12,407 nt of DNA from positions 1-12,407 of the forward strand of contig CALAQQ010000022.1 of the NCBI GenBank assembly GCA_937888485.1, in the 5' to 3' direction. Below the pieces are notes generated by a model that saw only the letters and a program-made list of their open reading frames with translations, was not told where the DNA came from and made no database searches. The position numbers and the translations under genes are program-made. Below, in pieces: positions 1-7,155 of the stretch; position 1 is the first letter of the stretch; each line of letters starts with the position of its first letter. Source of the stretch: an uncultured Clostridia bacterium. Its GTDB lineage: Bacteria > Bacillota > Clostridia > Oscillospirales > Acutalibacteraceae.

Positions 1-716
1 GATGCTATCGGCAAGGCTGATAAAAAAACATACACATCCCTCGGCATAACCGTAAAAAACGGCTTTATATATGCCTTGATATTCTCGCTGACCGCTTCGG
101 CAGTTCTGTACGTCAGCGCACCTAATATCGGGGCAAAAATACTGGGAGATAGGCGTACTGTGGCATCCCTTAAGCTTCTTTCCGTCACTCTTACTCCCAT
201 TGCAATAACAAGCGCTATTAACGGATACTTCAACGGAGTCAGACGGGTTTACAAAAGCGTTACCGTCCAAATCTGCGAGCAGCTTGTAAAAATGGGACTG
301 TGCGCCGTTTTTCTTGCTTTAATATTACCGAAAAGCGTTGAATCCGCCTGTTACATAATTATTCTGTCAGGAGCGTTAAGTGAGCTGTTAAGCCTGATCC
401 TGTCCGTCGTTTTATACCTTACGGACAGACAAAATCACATAAAAAAAGAGGATACGTCATTAAAAATCCGTGACATATACGATTCGGATAAAAAGAAGGA
501 TGGCTTTTCAACCGTCTTTTCTCTCGCATTCCCCGTAGCCGTAAGCGCATACGTAAGAGCTGCGCTTTCGACCGTTGAGCATATCGCAATTCCGTGGGGA
601 CTTCGAAAAAGCGGAATAGGAGCAAGCTCTTCCCTTGCATCCTACGGCATACTGCACGGTATGGTTTTTCCTCTTCTGTTCTTTCCGTCTGCGGTTTTAA
701 GCTCCTTTTCCTCCTC
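1..716 (+). CDS. SpoVB/MurJ-type polysaccharide flippase, internal fragment (partial at both ends)
   Basis: The frame is open from base 1, so the true start lies outside the window. The product is hydrophobic with several membrane helices and reads like the MOP-superfamily flippases of the stage V sporulation protein B group, which move lipid-linked sugars such as peptidoglycan precursors across the membrane. Family-like stretches are the NGYFNG segment and the LHGMVFPLLFFPSAVLSSFSS segment near the end. In relatives the latter is followed by a further run of helices. Here the match stops at about base 716, and the last nine residues before the stop at 744 are antisense of a phage capsid gene. 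The gene is therefore cut by a chimeric join, not naturally short. It has no functional relation to the phage genes. The family call is good; the exact paralogue (SpoVB or another flippase) is uncertain. Confidence 0.75.
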
Positions 717-718
717 TG
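698..718. other. Chimeric join: flippase (+) to phage capsid gene (-)
   Basis: The same ~20 bases serve as the LSSFSS codons of the flippase on the plus strand and as the SEEEKEL codons of the capsid protein on the minus strand. Each protein departs from its family just beyond this point. Two frames in opposite directions ending in each other's antisense is what a join over a short shared sequence gives. This could be an assembly error, a library or amplification chimera, or, less likely, a real recombination. Confidence 0.7.
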
Positions 719-1064
719 AAGGAATTGAAGTGATTGAGCGGTAGTCAAGACCGTCGATTGAAGTTGTTGTTGCAACAATACCGGGAAGGATATCGCTCTG
801 CTCAAGGCCCTGCTTTACGGCTCTTGAAACATATTCGGGGAAAAGCACTGCGCTGTCTGAGTTCTTGAAAAACTTTTCAACAACATCGCTGCCGCTTCCG
901 CTGACCTTGATGCCGAAACGTTTGAGCTGACGCTGATATGCATCAAGACCCTCGAGAGCAGTTCCCTTATAGTTTTCGCTGGGGTCAATGCTTTCAAGCG
1001 ATTTTGTGAAATTACCGTTTGAATAAAGACCCTTTTCAAGCTTTATGTTATCATAATTTGACAT
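702..1064 (-). CDS. Phage major capsid protein, N-terminal fragment
   Basis: It starts at ATG 1064 behind a clear AAGGAG ribosome site. About 120 residues are native, ending near the stretch DYRSITSIPSEEEKELK, which reads like the N-terminal part of an HK97-fold capsid protein of Firmicutes phages. The remaining codons to the stop at 642 are antisense of the flippase and are not part of this protein. Family members are about 300-400 residues, so roughly two thirds is missing, including the E-loop, P- and A-domains. Its place after portal, protease and a decoration-like gene is the usual place for the capsid gene and supports the call. The sequence itself is only moderately diagnostic. Confidence 0.7.
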
Positions 1065-1081
1065 AGTGATTTTCTCCTTTC

Positions 1082-1423
1082 TTACATCAGGAATGTTACG
1101 GTTTTTGCGGTTTCATCAACGGATACAACAAGAAATTCGCTGCCGTTTGTGGAAACCTTAACACCGCCGTTGCTGTTTGCACCGAGCTTATTCAAGCCTG
1201 CTGTGGGTGCTGTACCCGTATAAGGCACTGTTACGATGCCCTTTAACTGCACGGAAACATACTTATCATCACCCTCAACGGCAAAGCCGTGGAAAACATC
1301 ACCGTCCGCACAAGGCACAACGCTGTCTGACTTATTAATCTTGACAGCCATTCCTTTGTTGATTTTTGACGAACAGTGAAAAGTAAGTGCATTCATATTA
1401 AATCCTTCATATGATACTGACAT
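1082..1423 (-). CDS. Small phage head decoration/stabilisation-like protein
   Basis: A 113-residue protein that begins at ATG 1423 behind a near-perfect TAAGGAGG site, whose TAA is the stop codon of the protease gene upstream. It is rich in Gly, Val, Thr and Ser with alternating hydrophobic residues (for example VSVQLKGIVTVPY and FLVVSVDETAKTVTFLM), suggesting a small all-beta fold, and it has no signal peptide. Its position between prohead protease and major capsid gene is where many siphophages encode a capsid decoration protein or DUF2190-like capsid protein. Function is inferred from size, composition and position; I see no diagnostic motif. Confidence 0.6.
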   Translation of the reverse strand: MSVSYEGFNMNALTFHCSSKINKGMAVKINKSDSVVPCADGDVFHGFAVEGDDKYVSVQLKGIVTVPYTGTAPTAGLNKLGANSNGGVKVSTNGSEFLVVSVDETAKTVTFLM

Positions 1424-1435
1424 ATCAGGTCCTCC

Positions 1436-2296
1436 TTAAATTTTATATTCGGAATTTGATAATTCATCATCTGCCTGAGTGCATTCAAGCTGTCTGACAA
1501 CAGGCAGATTTTTCTTTGCGTTCTCACGGAAAGCATCGCGCATTTCACGAAGAGCCTTGACCGAAAGAGAATCGCAGATTTCTTCAATAGATGAGCTTTT
1601 CATTTCGGGGATAACAGTTGCCGCTGTGCATACAACATCCGCCTTAAGCTCATCTCTGTATTCGTTTGCCCACTGTGCGAGTTTTTCGGTTTCGCTTACA
1701 GGGATAAACGATTTGATAACACCTGCATTCTTCTGTGCAGGTACGGCAACAAAAGACCACTCATATGCATCCGTAGGCTCAGAAAGATGATAACAGCAGA
1801 GTTTTCCGCCGTAAACCTTTCCCTTCTGATGCTCACAGCCATGAGTCTTGATATTCATGCCGCAGATTGAACAGCTTATGTTACTTACACAGCAACCGAC
1901 ACTGGTTTCCTTCTTGATACCTGCATCAATCTCGGCAATAAGGTCTTTGTTCTTTTCCGTTCTGACCATATAAGCCTTAGCCTTTATATAGGTATAGATT
2001 TCGCCGTCGGAGGTTTTTCGGGTTGAATCCGTCACAACCTCGGCAGTATAAATTCTTGCAGTCTGGTCCTTGCTTTTCATATTGTGGTCAAAAATTCCCG
2101 TTTTGCCAACAAAAAGCTCTGCAAGCTTATGAAGTGCGGAAACCGTAAATTTTTCGTTGTCCCTGTCAATTTCATTGTCACAGAGAACAAGCGAAAAAGT
2201 ATAGATTTCCTCGCTTTTGAGTTTTTTTCTTGCGAACTGTCCGATAAGCTCAAGCTCGTTTTCGGACAGAACATTGGTGTTTTCCTTATCCGTAAT
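1436..2296 (-). CDS. HK97-type phage prohead (capsid maturation) protease with probable ATT start
   Basis: The frame is open from the portal stop to TAA 1438-1436 and gives 286 residues if translation starts at ATT 2296-2294. The first ATG (2080) is codon 73 and would lose the probable catalytic His71 in GIFDHN. The likely nucleophile is Ser132 in ETSVG, and EWSFVAVPAQ (about 179-188) is a typical downstream signature of prohead proteases, which cleave scaffold and capsid N-termini during head assembly. Between them is an insert with C142-x2-C145, C154-x-H156 and C167/C168, resembling a zinc site. GAGAGGTG at 2308-2301 precedes ATT, which overlaps the portal stop TAA by one base, as a TAATG coupling site would. 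An ATG-to-ATT change or a sequencing error would explain this. The family is secure; the exact start is inferred. Confidence 0.8.
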   Translation of the reverse strand: MTDKENTNVLSENELELIGQFARKKLKSEEIYTFSLVLCDNEIDRDNEKFTVSALHKLAELFVGKTGIFDHNMKSKDQTARIYTAEVVTDSTRKTSDGEIYTYIKAKAYMVRTEKNKDLIAEIDAGIKKETSVGCCVSNISCSICGMNIKTHGCEHQKGKVYGGKLCCYHLSEPTDAYEWSFVAVPAQKNAGVIKSFIPVSETEKLAQWANEYRDELKADVVCTAATVIPEMKSSSIEEICDSLSVKALREMRDAFRENAKKNLPVVRQLECTQADDELSNSEYKI

Positions 2297-3429
2297 TATT
2301 CACCTCTCAGGATTTTTTCTGCCTGTGCTCTGTAGAGCATGGCTCTGCTCTGTTCAACCTCATCCTGAAGCATGATGTCGCTCCATACAATATCAAAATC
2401 GCATGAAAAACCTCTGCTTCTGAGAAAAACATTACAGATTTTTTCGATTACAGGACTGAGAATGTGTCTGTAAGCCTCCAGCTCGCTTGTAAGGGCATCG
2501 GACTGTTGCTGTGACATTCTTTCCGTACTCGACCACGAAAGCCCCAGCATAAACGGAGGAATGCCTGTTTTTGCAACAATCTGCTCAAGCATCTGTCTTA
2601 CCGGCACCTCGCTGTCAAGAATCTGATTATCAGCACCGATAACCTTAATCTGAACATCACCGACGGCAACAAAGTCGCGAACCTCCGAACCGCTCTGCAT
2701 TGCTTCTCCCCATTCCTTCGCAACCTGCATTGCTCTGTCCTTGGCATAAGCTCTGTCAACGGCATCGTTTTTTGGATTATAGGTAACTGCAAAACGAAGA
2801 TTGCCAACCCTCTCCCAATTAGAACCGATGCTTTCAAATATTTTGAGAAGCACAGAACTTACAAACGGCATTCCTTTGAGAATTGAATTTCCCGTAAGAG
2901 CTCCGGGTTCGGGATTCAGAACGCTCAGAAGGCACATTTCGGGCGCCGTAACCCTGCGAAGCTCCGCGCAGTCTCTCACAAAAATATCAATATCAAAGCC
3001 GTTGCCGTTACGCTTTAGTTCAATGTTTTTAAGCGGTGCATTGAAAAGCGCTTTCGGATTACCCTCGGAATCGGCAACAATTTCACCGATTGCCGTACCG
3101 CATGTCAGAAGCTGTTCAAGATAAGAATCGATAAATGCCGCAAGACCCTGCCTGTTCCCCCCAACGGGAACAGACCTTATAAATTCATCAACCGCTCTCT
3201 GTGCCGCTTTGTCGGAGCATTCAACACTAAAGCCTCCTGAAAGACGTACTATTTTCAGAATCGCCGCATCAATAACGGGTATTGCTTCACGCAAGGTGTA
3301 ATAGAGTCTCATCTGAGGCGCACCGAGCGGTACATAGCCGTCAAGAATTCCGAAGGGATGACCGTTTCTGGTTTGTGTCACGGGTGCCGAAACCCTTGAA
3401 GTGTTTCTTTTTTTGAATATTCCCATCAT
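2296..3429 (-). CDS. Phage portal protein
   Basis: A 377-residue protein forming the dodecameric ring at the head vertex through which DNA is packaged and to which the tail attaches. Portal-like features are the N-terminal Arg/Lys-rich start, the helical middle with the SSVLLKIFESIGSNWERVGN segment, and the KTGIPPFMLGLSWSSTERMSQQQ stretch, which is typical of siphophage portals. A charged C-terminal helix follows. The start ATG at 3429-3427 overlaps the large-terminase stop as ATGA, and a second ATG follows directly. The stop TAA (2298-2296) shares a base with the proposed ATT start of the protease. It is complete, though short compared with the 400-500 residues of many portals. Placement after the large terminase supports the call. 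Confidence 0.85.
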   Translation of the reverse strand: MMGIFKKRNTSRVSAPVTQTRNGHPFGILDGYVPLGAPQMRLYYTLREAIPVIDAAILKIVRLSGGFSVECSDKAAQRAVDEFIRSVPVGGNRQGLAAFIDSYLEQLLTCGTAIGEIVADSEGNPKALFNAPLKNIELKRNGNGFDIDIFVRDCAELRRVTAPEMCLLSVLNPEPGALTGNSILKGMPFVSSVLLKIFESIGSNWERVGNLRFAVTYNPKNDAVDRAYAKDRAMQVAKEWGEAMQSGSEVRDFVAVGDVQIKVIGADNQILDSEVPVRQMLEQIVAKTGIPPFMLGLSWSSTERMSQQQSDALTSELEAYRHILSPVIEKICNVFLRSRGFSCDFDIVWSDIMLQDEVEQSRAMLYRAQAEKILRGE

Positions 3430-4694
3430 CTACTCCTTCTTGCCGCAACAGCGAAAAATCCGCCGTCATCCTCTTTGTCAACAACTGTTGAAACAAAATA
3501 GCGGATATCGTCCATTGCATGGTCATTTTCTTTTCGGACGGCATCCTTTACCGCATTTTCTTCCCATCTGTAAAGACCGAATTCCTTTATCGTATCCTTG
3601 CATTCGGGCGAAAACATGATTTTCTGCTCCTTAAGACAATCCGAAACACGCCTTATTCCGTCGATAACGTCATTTTTTGCCGGAATAACCCTGAACCTGC
3701 CGTCACGCCTTATACATTCAATGAAGCTTGCCGCAGAGGGGTCAACTATAACCGCTTCAATCGGCAGAGTTCCCGCAAGATCACAGAGCGCACGGTAATG
3801 CTCGCTGTCCGTTCTCTGACTGCCCTCAACCCTTGAATTAAAATAGTATTCCTTTATTCTGTACCACTTTTCCCCGTTTTCAGCCCATAAACCGAATGAC
3901 GAAGGGTTGACTGTACCGTAGTCGCAGGAAATGTAGTATTGCGAAAGGAAATCGGGTGGTGGGACAACATGCTTTTCCTGCGAAAACATCGGGTATACGC
4001 ACCCTTGCGCCGCAACCCATCTGCCGAGAACGAAACGCTCATAGAACGCTCCCGAATAAAGCTTCTCATAGCGGTGAATTATAGACGGTGTAAGGGAAGG
4101 GTTATCCTTCATTGTGAAATGAAGATAGAGGCAGTTCTTTTCACGGTGCTTTTTGACCCATTCCTCATGGAACCAATGCATCGGATGCTCGGGGTTACAG
4201 TTGAACCAGAGCTTTGAGCCGTCAACGGAGCATCTTGCCAATGCCTGCTCCACAAATGAACGCGGCATCAGCGTTACCTCATCGAGCAAAACTCCCGCAA
4301 GAGTCATGCCCTGAATAAGTGCGGCGGAGCTTTCATCCTTGCCGCCGAAAAGCCAGAAGCGATTTGTTGACCCGCCGTAGGTAATCTCGATAAGATTCTG
4401 CGAAAGTTTTTCGTTGCATTCAAAACCGAGTTCACGCAATACGGGAAGGATAACCGTAACAACATTGCGGCGAAGAGAGGCTATTGTTTTTCCGCAAAGA
4501 GCGAAAGAACGGTCGGAAAAAGCAGAAAAGGCCCATGCGATGAATGAAACAGACATGCAAAGTGTTTTTCCCGAACGCACCGCGCCGTCACATATGACTG
4601 CATCATAATTCCTGAGCGGACTTTCGGGCATCCACCAGCACAGCACTTTCATCTGTTTTCCGGAAAAGGCTGTAAAGTCCTGCTTTTTGCTCAA
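3426..4694 (-). CDS. terL: Phage terminase large subunit (packaging ATPase/nuclease)
   Basis: A 422-residue, apparently complete large terminase. The N-terminal ATPase has Walker A GAVRSGKT (37-44), Walker B GVLLDE (134-139) and a coupling-type motif FNCNP (164-168). The C-terminal RNase H-like nuclease shows acidic residues at D258 (SCDYGT), D318 (IVDPS) and D395/D396 (MDDIRY), the expected metal-binding set. It pumps DNA into the prohead through the portal and cuts the concatemer. The start is TTG 4694-4692, placed by GGGGAGG about seven bases upstream and overlapping the small-terminase stop as TTGA. The end overlaps the portal start as ATGA. All motifs look intact, so the gene is not obviously decayed. 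Confidence 0.93.
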   Translation of the reverse strand: MSKKQDFTAFSGKQMKVLCWWMPESPLRNYDAVICDGAVRSGKTLCMSVSFIAWAFSAFSDRSFALCGKTIASLRRNVVTVILPVLRELGFECNEKLSQNLIEITYGGSTNRFWLFGGKDESSAALIQGMTLAGVLLDEVTLMPRSFVEQALARCSVDGSKLWFNCNPEHPMHWFHEEWVKKHREKNCLYLHFTMKDNPSLTPSIIHRYEKLYSGAFYERFVLGRWVAAQGCVYPMFSQEKHVVPPPDFLSQYYISCDYGTVNPSSFGLWAENGEKWYRIKEYYFNSRVEGSQRTDSEHYRALCDLAGTLPIEAVIVDPSAASFIECIRRDGRFRVIPAKNDVIDGIRRVSDCLKEQKIMFSPECKDTIKEFGLYRWEENAVKDAVRKENDHAMDDIRYFVSTVVDKEDDGGFFAVAARRSR

Positions 4695-5170
4695 GACTCA
4701 TCCTCCCCGGAAAGCAGCTTTGCGCCGTCGGAAAGAGCTTTTATAAAACTGCTTTGTGTACCTTCTTCATAAGTTTCGATTTTTTCAAGACGTTCCAGAG
4801 CCTTCAATCTGTCAAAAAACTTGATTTCCAGCCCTCCGCCCTTGGGACGTTTGATATCGGAAACATTGAAAAGGTCAAGCTTTTCAATTTCATCAGCGCT
4901 CATCGTTTCCTCGCAGAGCATCAGCTTCATCGCATCCGCAACCGAACCGAATGCAAGACGCATAAGCCCTCTTTCAACGGAACTTACCGTCTTTTTTTCC
5001 TTTTCAAGCCTTGATATCTCCGACCTGATATCTTCTCTTGCAAGAAGCTTTGCCGCATTTCTCTGCGGCATTACAGAAAATCCTGCTCTTGCCGCACAGC
5101 CTCTCGCATCACCGCCGTCTGCATAATAAGCGCAGAACAGCTTTTCTTTTTCGGTTAAACCTTTTTTCAA
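4691..5170 (-). CDS. terS: Phage terminase small subunit
   Basis: 159 residues from TTG 5170-5168, preceded by GGAAAGGAGAG with five bases spacing. A GTG at 5221 would add 17 residues (FRLWVKDISSSERRDF) that include the ribosome site and look non-native, so TTG is preferred. The protein opens with LTEKEKLFCAYYADGGDARGCAARAGF, the usual small-terminase opening with a helix-turn-helix that recognises the packaging site. A Lys/Glu-rich helical segment (about 50-65) and a C-terminal region likely to contact TerL follow. The stop TGA overlaps the TerL start. TerS next to TerL is the standard order. The packaging site, if present, would be expected in or near this gene, but I cannot point to it. 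Confidence 0.85.
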   Translation of the reverse strand: MKKGLTEKEKLFCAYYADGGDARGCAARAGFSVMPQRNAAKLLAREDIRSEISRLEKEKKTVSSVERGLMRLAFGSVADAMKLMLCEETMSADEIEKLDLFNVSDIKRPKGGGLEIKFFDRLKALERLEKIETYEEGTQSSFIKALSDGAKLLSGEDES

Positions 5171-5312
5171 AAAATCTCTCCTTTCCGAAGAACTTATGTC
5201 CTTCACCCATAGTCGGAACACCGTGTTTTTTTAACCTGAAAAGGTCAACTCGTTTTTGTCTGTTTTTCAGATTATCAATCAATTTCTTCCGTTTTTGCTC
5301 ATTTTGACCCAT
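5109..5312 (-). CDS. Possible small basic protein overlapping the terS start (doubtful)
   Basis: A 67-codon frame with ATG at 5312-5310 behind CGGAG (spacing about five) encodes a strongly basic peptide (MGQNEQKRKKLIDNLKNRQK...). Its last ~20 codons overlap terS out of frame. I do not recognise it. It could be a small phage protein or leader peptide translated ahead of terS, or chance in Lys/Arg-rich DNA. The ribosome site is the only positive evidence. Confidence 0.2.
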   Translation of the reverse strand: MGQNEQKRKKLIDNLKNRQKRVDLFRLKKHGVPTMGEGHKFFGKERFFEKRFNRKRKAVLRLLCRRR

Positions 5313-5376
5313 GTATCTCCGTTTTTCTCCGGTTTTTTCAAATATATGTTTTAATTGAATTTTTTCTTGTTTTTGC

Positions 5377-5405
5377 TTGACTTTGTCAATTTTTAGGTGT
5401 AGGAT
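5377..5405 (+). promoter_or_regulatory. Weak sigma-70-type promoter candidate
   Basis: TTGACT (5377-5382), a 17-base spacer, then TAGGAT (5400-5405) on the plus strand. The -35 is 5/6 and the -10 is 4/6. TTGAC-ttt-GTCAA forms a small inverted repeat at 5377-5389, across the -35 and the start of the spacer. It could start an RNA into the following hairpin region or a ~350-base leader for mgtE. AT-rich DNA gives such matches by chance. Confidence 0.3.
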
Positions 5406-5493
5406 AAATATGTGAAAATTTTTTTGAATGTGTGGTGAAAATTTTGGGCAGTTCCGATATTCCCAACCCCCGAAGTAGATACGAAACTACATA

Positions 5494-5654
5494 TAGAGTG
5501 AAAAGACTCGAACTGAATACGCCGCAAAGGTCGGATTTCCGACCCTTCGAAGCGTTTTTTTCTTTGCCATACGGGATATTTCAAGAAATTTTAACGAAGC
5601 TGTGGCGGAAATATGCCTTTCAAAACCGTATTGAGTCCGAGTCTTTTCACTCTA
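5494..5654. repeat. Inverted repeat pair, 24 bp arms (22/24 identical), 113 bp apart
   Basis: The left arm 5494-5517 and right arm 5631-5654 are reverse complements. There are 17 uninterrupted matches (TAGAGTGAAAAGACTCG and its complement), then five of seven. In RNA they could pair as a long stem enclosing the inner hairpin at 5529-5544. The arrangement could be a small dispersed repeat, a MITE-like element or a structured leader. I see no flanking target duplication and no transposase. Confidence 0.65.
5529..5561 (+). terminator. Hairpin followed by T7, possible terminator
   Basis: GGTCGG-attt-CCGACC (5529-5544) forms a strong six-pair stem, and T7 follows at 5555-5561. A short CGC/GCG outer pairing (around 5522-5524 and 5552-5554) could bring the stem close to the T-tract. 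The ten-base gap otherwise makes it atypical. With the upstream promoter candidate it could bound an RNA of about 150 nt. Confidence 0.35.
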
Positions 5655-5759
5655 CCCGCATGACGGAGCTGTCAACGGAGTTTTCAGAGTGATTTATTAT
5701 TAAATCGCTTCCCTTGGTTTGTGCTGTCTTTGCGGTATGCGAAAGGCGGCGTTTTTTTT

Positions 5760-7115
5760 ATGGAAAATTTTGAAATCATACTTGCCGATATTATCGAAAT
5801 GATAAAAAAAGGTGAAATATCGGCTCTTCGTGACTGTCTGACGGAAATCAATGTTGTTGATACCGCTCTGATAATCGAAGAACTCGAACTCAAAGAAAAG
5901 CTCTTCGTTTTCAGAGTTTTGCCGAAAGATATATCTGCGGAGGTTTTTGCTTATCTTGAACCCGAAACCCAGACAGACCTTGTTAAAAAGATAAATGATA
6001 CCGAACTTGAAATCCTGCTTGATGAAATGTTCCTCGACGATACGGTTGACTTTCTTGAGGAGATGCCCGCAAGCGTTGTTACCAGAGTTCTTGCTCACTC
6101 CGACCCCGAAACAAGAAAGCTCATCAACAGATTTCTCAAATATCCCGATGACTGTGCAGGCAGTCTTATGACCATCGAAATGGTTCATCTTCGCACAACT
6201 CTTACCGCTGCAGAGGCTATTGATAAAATAAGAAAAACAGGCATAGACAAAGAAACTGTCTACACCTGTTATTGCATTGATAAAGAGCATCGCCTTCTCG
6301 GAAGTATTCCACTGTTATCTCTGCTCCTCTGCGATAAGGATACACTTGTCGGCGATATCATGGAAGATGATGCCCAGCTCATTTCCGTCAACACTCATGA
6401 TGACCGTGAATATGTTGCTGATATCGTTAAGAAATACGACCTTCTGAGTGTTCCCGTTGTTGATAACGAAAACAGACTCGTCGGCATCATCACCGTTGAC
6501 GATATCGTTGACGTTATCGAAGAAGAAACCACCGAGGACTTCGAAAAGATGGCTTTGCTTGCTCCATCGGATGATGAATATCTTAAAACCGGAGTTTTTA
6601 AACTCGCAAGAAACAGAATACTCTGGCTTCTCATCCTCATGATTTCGGGAACTTTCACCGGAAAGATTATCGAGGGCTACGAAACTCTTCTTTCGGGATT
6701 TGTTGCCTTGACCGCTTCAATGCCCATGCTCATGGGTACGGGCGGTAATGCAGGCAGCCAGGTTTCAACGCTTATCATCCGCGGTCTTGCAGTCGGTGAA
6801 ATTGAAATAAAAGACTATCTTAAAATAGTATTCAAAGAACTCCGGGTTGCTGCAATATGCGGCGGAGTGCTCGCTCTTGCAAATATATTAAGAATGTATT
6901 TATTCTGTGAAGGCACTCTTGCAGTATTCCTTGTCGTTTCGCTCGCGATGTTCTGTGCGATAGTTGTTGCAAAGCTTATAGGCTGTTCGCTCCCGATTTT
7001 TGCAAAAATCATAAAGCTCGACCCCGCACTCATGGCAGGACCGATGATTGCCACTCTCGTTGATATCGTTACTCTTGTCATTTATTTTGCGCTCGCAAAA
7101 GCATTTCTGATTTAA
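5760..7115 (+). CDS. mgtE: MgtE-family magnesium channel/transporter
   Basis: 451 residues, the usual MgtE length, from ATG 5760. A GTG at 5721 would add 13 residues outside the family pattern, and GAAAGGCGG lies ten bases before the ATG. An N-domain of acidic helical repeats (about 1-130) is followed by paired CBS domains (about 135-255, with DKEHRLLGSIPL and DNENRLVGIITVDDIVDVIEE). Five membrane helices follow (about 285-451), with the signature PMLMGTGGNAGSQ (322-334), DPALMAGP (421-428) and Asp435 in TLVDIVTLVIYF, corresponding to the selectivity Asp of known MgtE channels. Cytosolic domains sense Mg2+ and close the pore. The common DTGGN form reads GTGGN here. It converges on the ATPase gene and shares its terminator. 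Confidence 0.93.
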   Translation: MENFEIILADIIEMIKKGEISALRDCLTEINVVDTALIIEELELKEKLFVFRVLPKDISAEVFAYLEPETQTDLVKKINDTELEILLDEMFLDDTVDFLEEMPASVVTRVLAHSDPETRKLINRFLKYPDDCAGSLMTIEMVHLRTTLTAAEAIDKIRKTGIDKETVYTCYCIDKEHRLLGSIPLLSLLLCDKDTLVGDIMEDDAQLISVNTHDDREYVADIVKKYDLLSVPVVDNENRLVGIITVDDIVDVIEEETTEDFEKMALLAPSDDEYLKTGVFKLARNRILWLLILMISGTFTGKIIEGYETLLSGFVALTASMPMLMGTGGNAGSQVSTLIIRGLAVGEIEIKDYLKIVFKELRVAAICGGVLALANILRMYLFCEGTLAVFLVVSLAMFCAIVVAKLIGCSLPIFAKIIKLDPALMAGPMIATLVDIVTLVIYFALAKAFLI

Positions 7116-7120
7116 TAAAA

Positions 7121-7155
7121 AAAAGGCTTGCATCTCTGCAAGCCTTAATTTTTTA
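7121..7155. terminator. Bidirectional intrinsic terminator between mgtE and the ATPase gene
   Basis: A perfect ten-pair stem AAGGCTTGCA/TGCAAGCCTT (7123-7132 and 7137-7146) with a TCTC loop. It is flanked by an A-run on the left (7117-7124) and a T-run on the right (7149-7154), so it has a U-tract in both directions. It lies within ten bases of the mgtE stop and the ATPase stop codon and so ends both convergent transcripts. Confidence 0.92.

Larger units (their letters stand above)
5171..5759. other. Non-coding interval between the phage module and mgtE
   Basis: This stretch is AT-rich at 5320-5450 and more mixed afterwards. No convincing gene lies in it: its open frames have no good start and repeat an ESFHS-like string because of an inverted repeat. 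It holds a weak plus-strand promoter candidate (5377-5405), a hairpin with T-tract (5529-5561) and a 24-bp imperfect inverted repeat (5494-5517 and 5631-5654). I looked for an M-box (ykoK) magnesium riboswitch ahead of mgtE and did not see its conserved core. No integrase, repressor or replication gene is present, so the phage module ends abruptly here. Confidence 0.6.

Noticed and set aside
1436..2080. Prohead protease starting at the ATG at 2080 (214 residues)
   Set aside because: This start has no ribosome site of note and would drop the upstream segment with the probable catalytic His and 72 plausible codons.
2077..2335. Short open frames (65 codons minus, 83 codons plus) over the portal-protease boundary
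   Set aside because: Both are in frames other than the protease, which is open across the region and carries family features such as FDHN.
5170..5221. TerS starting at GTG 5221
   Set aside because: The added residues cover the AAGGAGAG site of the TTG start at 5170 and do not look like a terminase N-terminus.
5377..5389. Minus-strand -35 (TTGACA) for the phage operon at the TTGACaaaGTCAA repeat
   Set aside because: At 16-18 bases downstream on the minus strand there is only A-rich sequence with no acceptable -10.
5432..5692. Small genes on either strand in the repeat region (86 codons plus, 63 codons minus)
   Set aside because: No ribosome site, no hydrophobic core or recognisable family, and the repeated ESFHS-type peptide simply reflects the inverted repeat being read in both directions.
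5600..5759. M-box (ykoK) magnesium riboswitch ahead of mgtE
   Set aside because: The conserved M-box core with its GGTGAGGCTCCT-like segment is not present on the plus strand.
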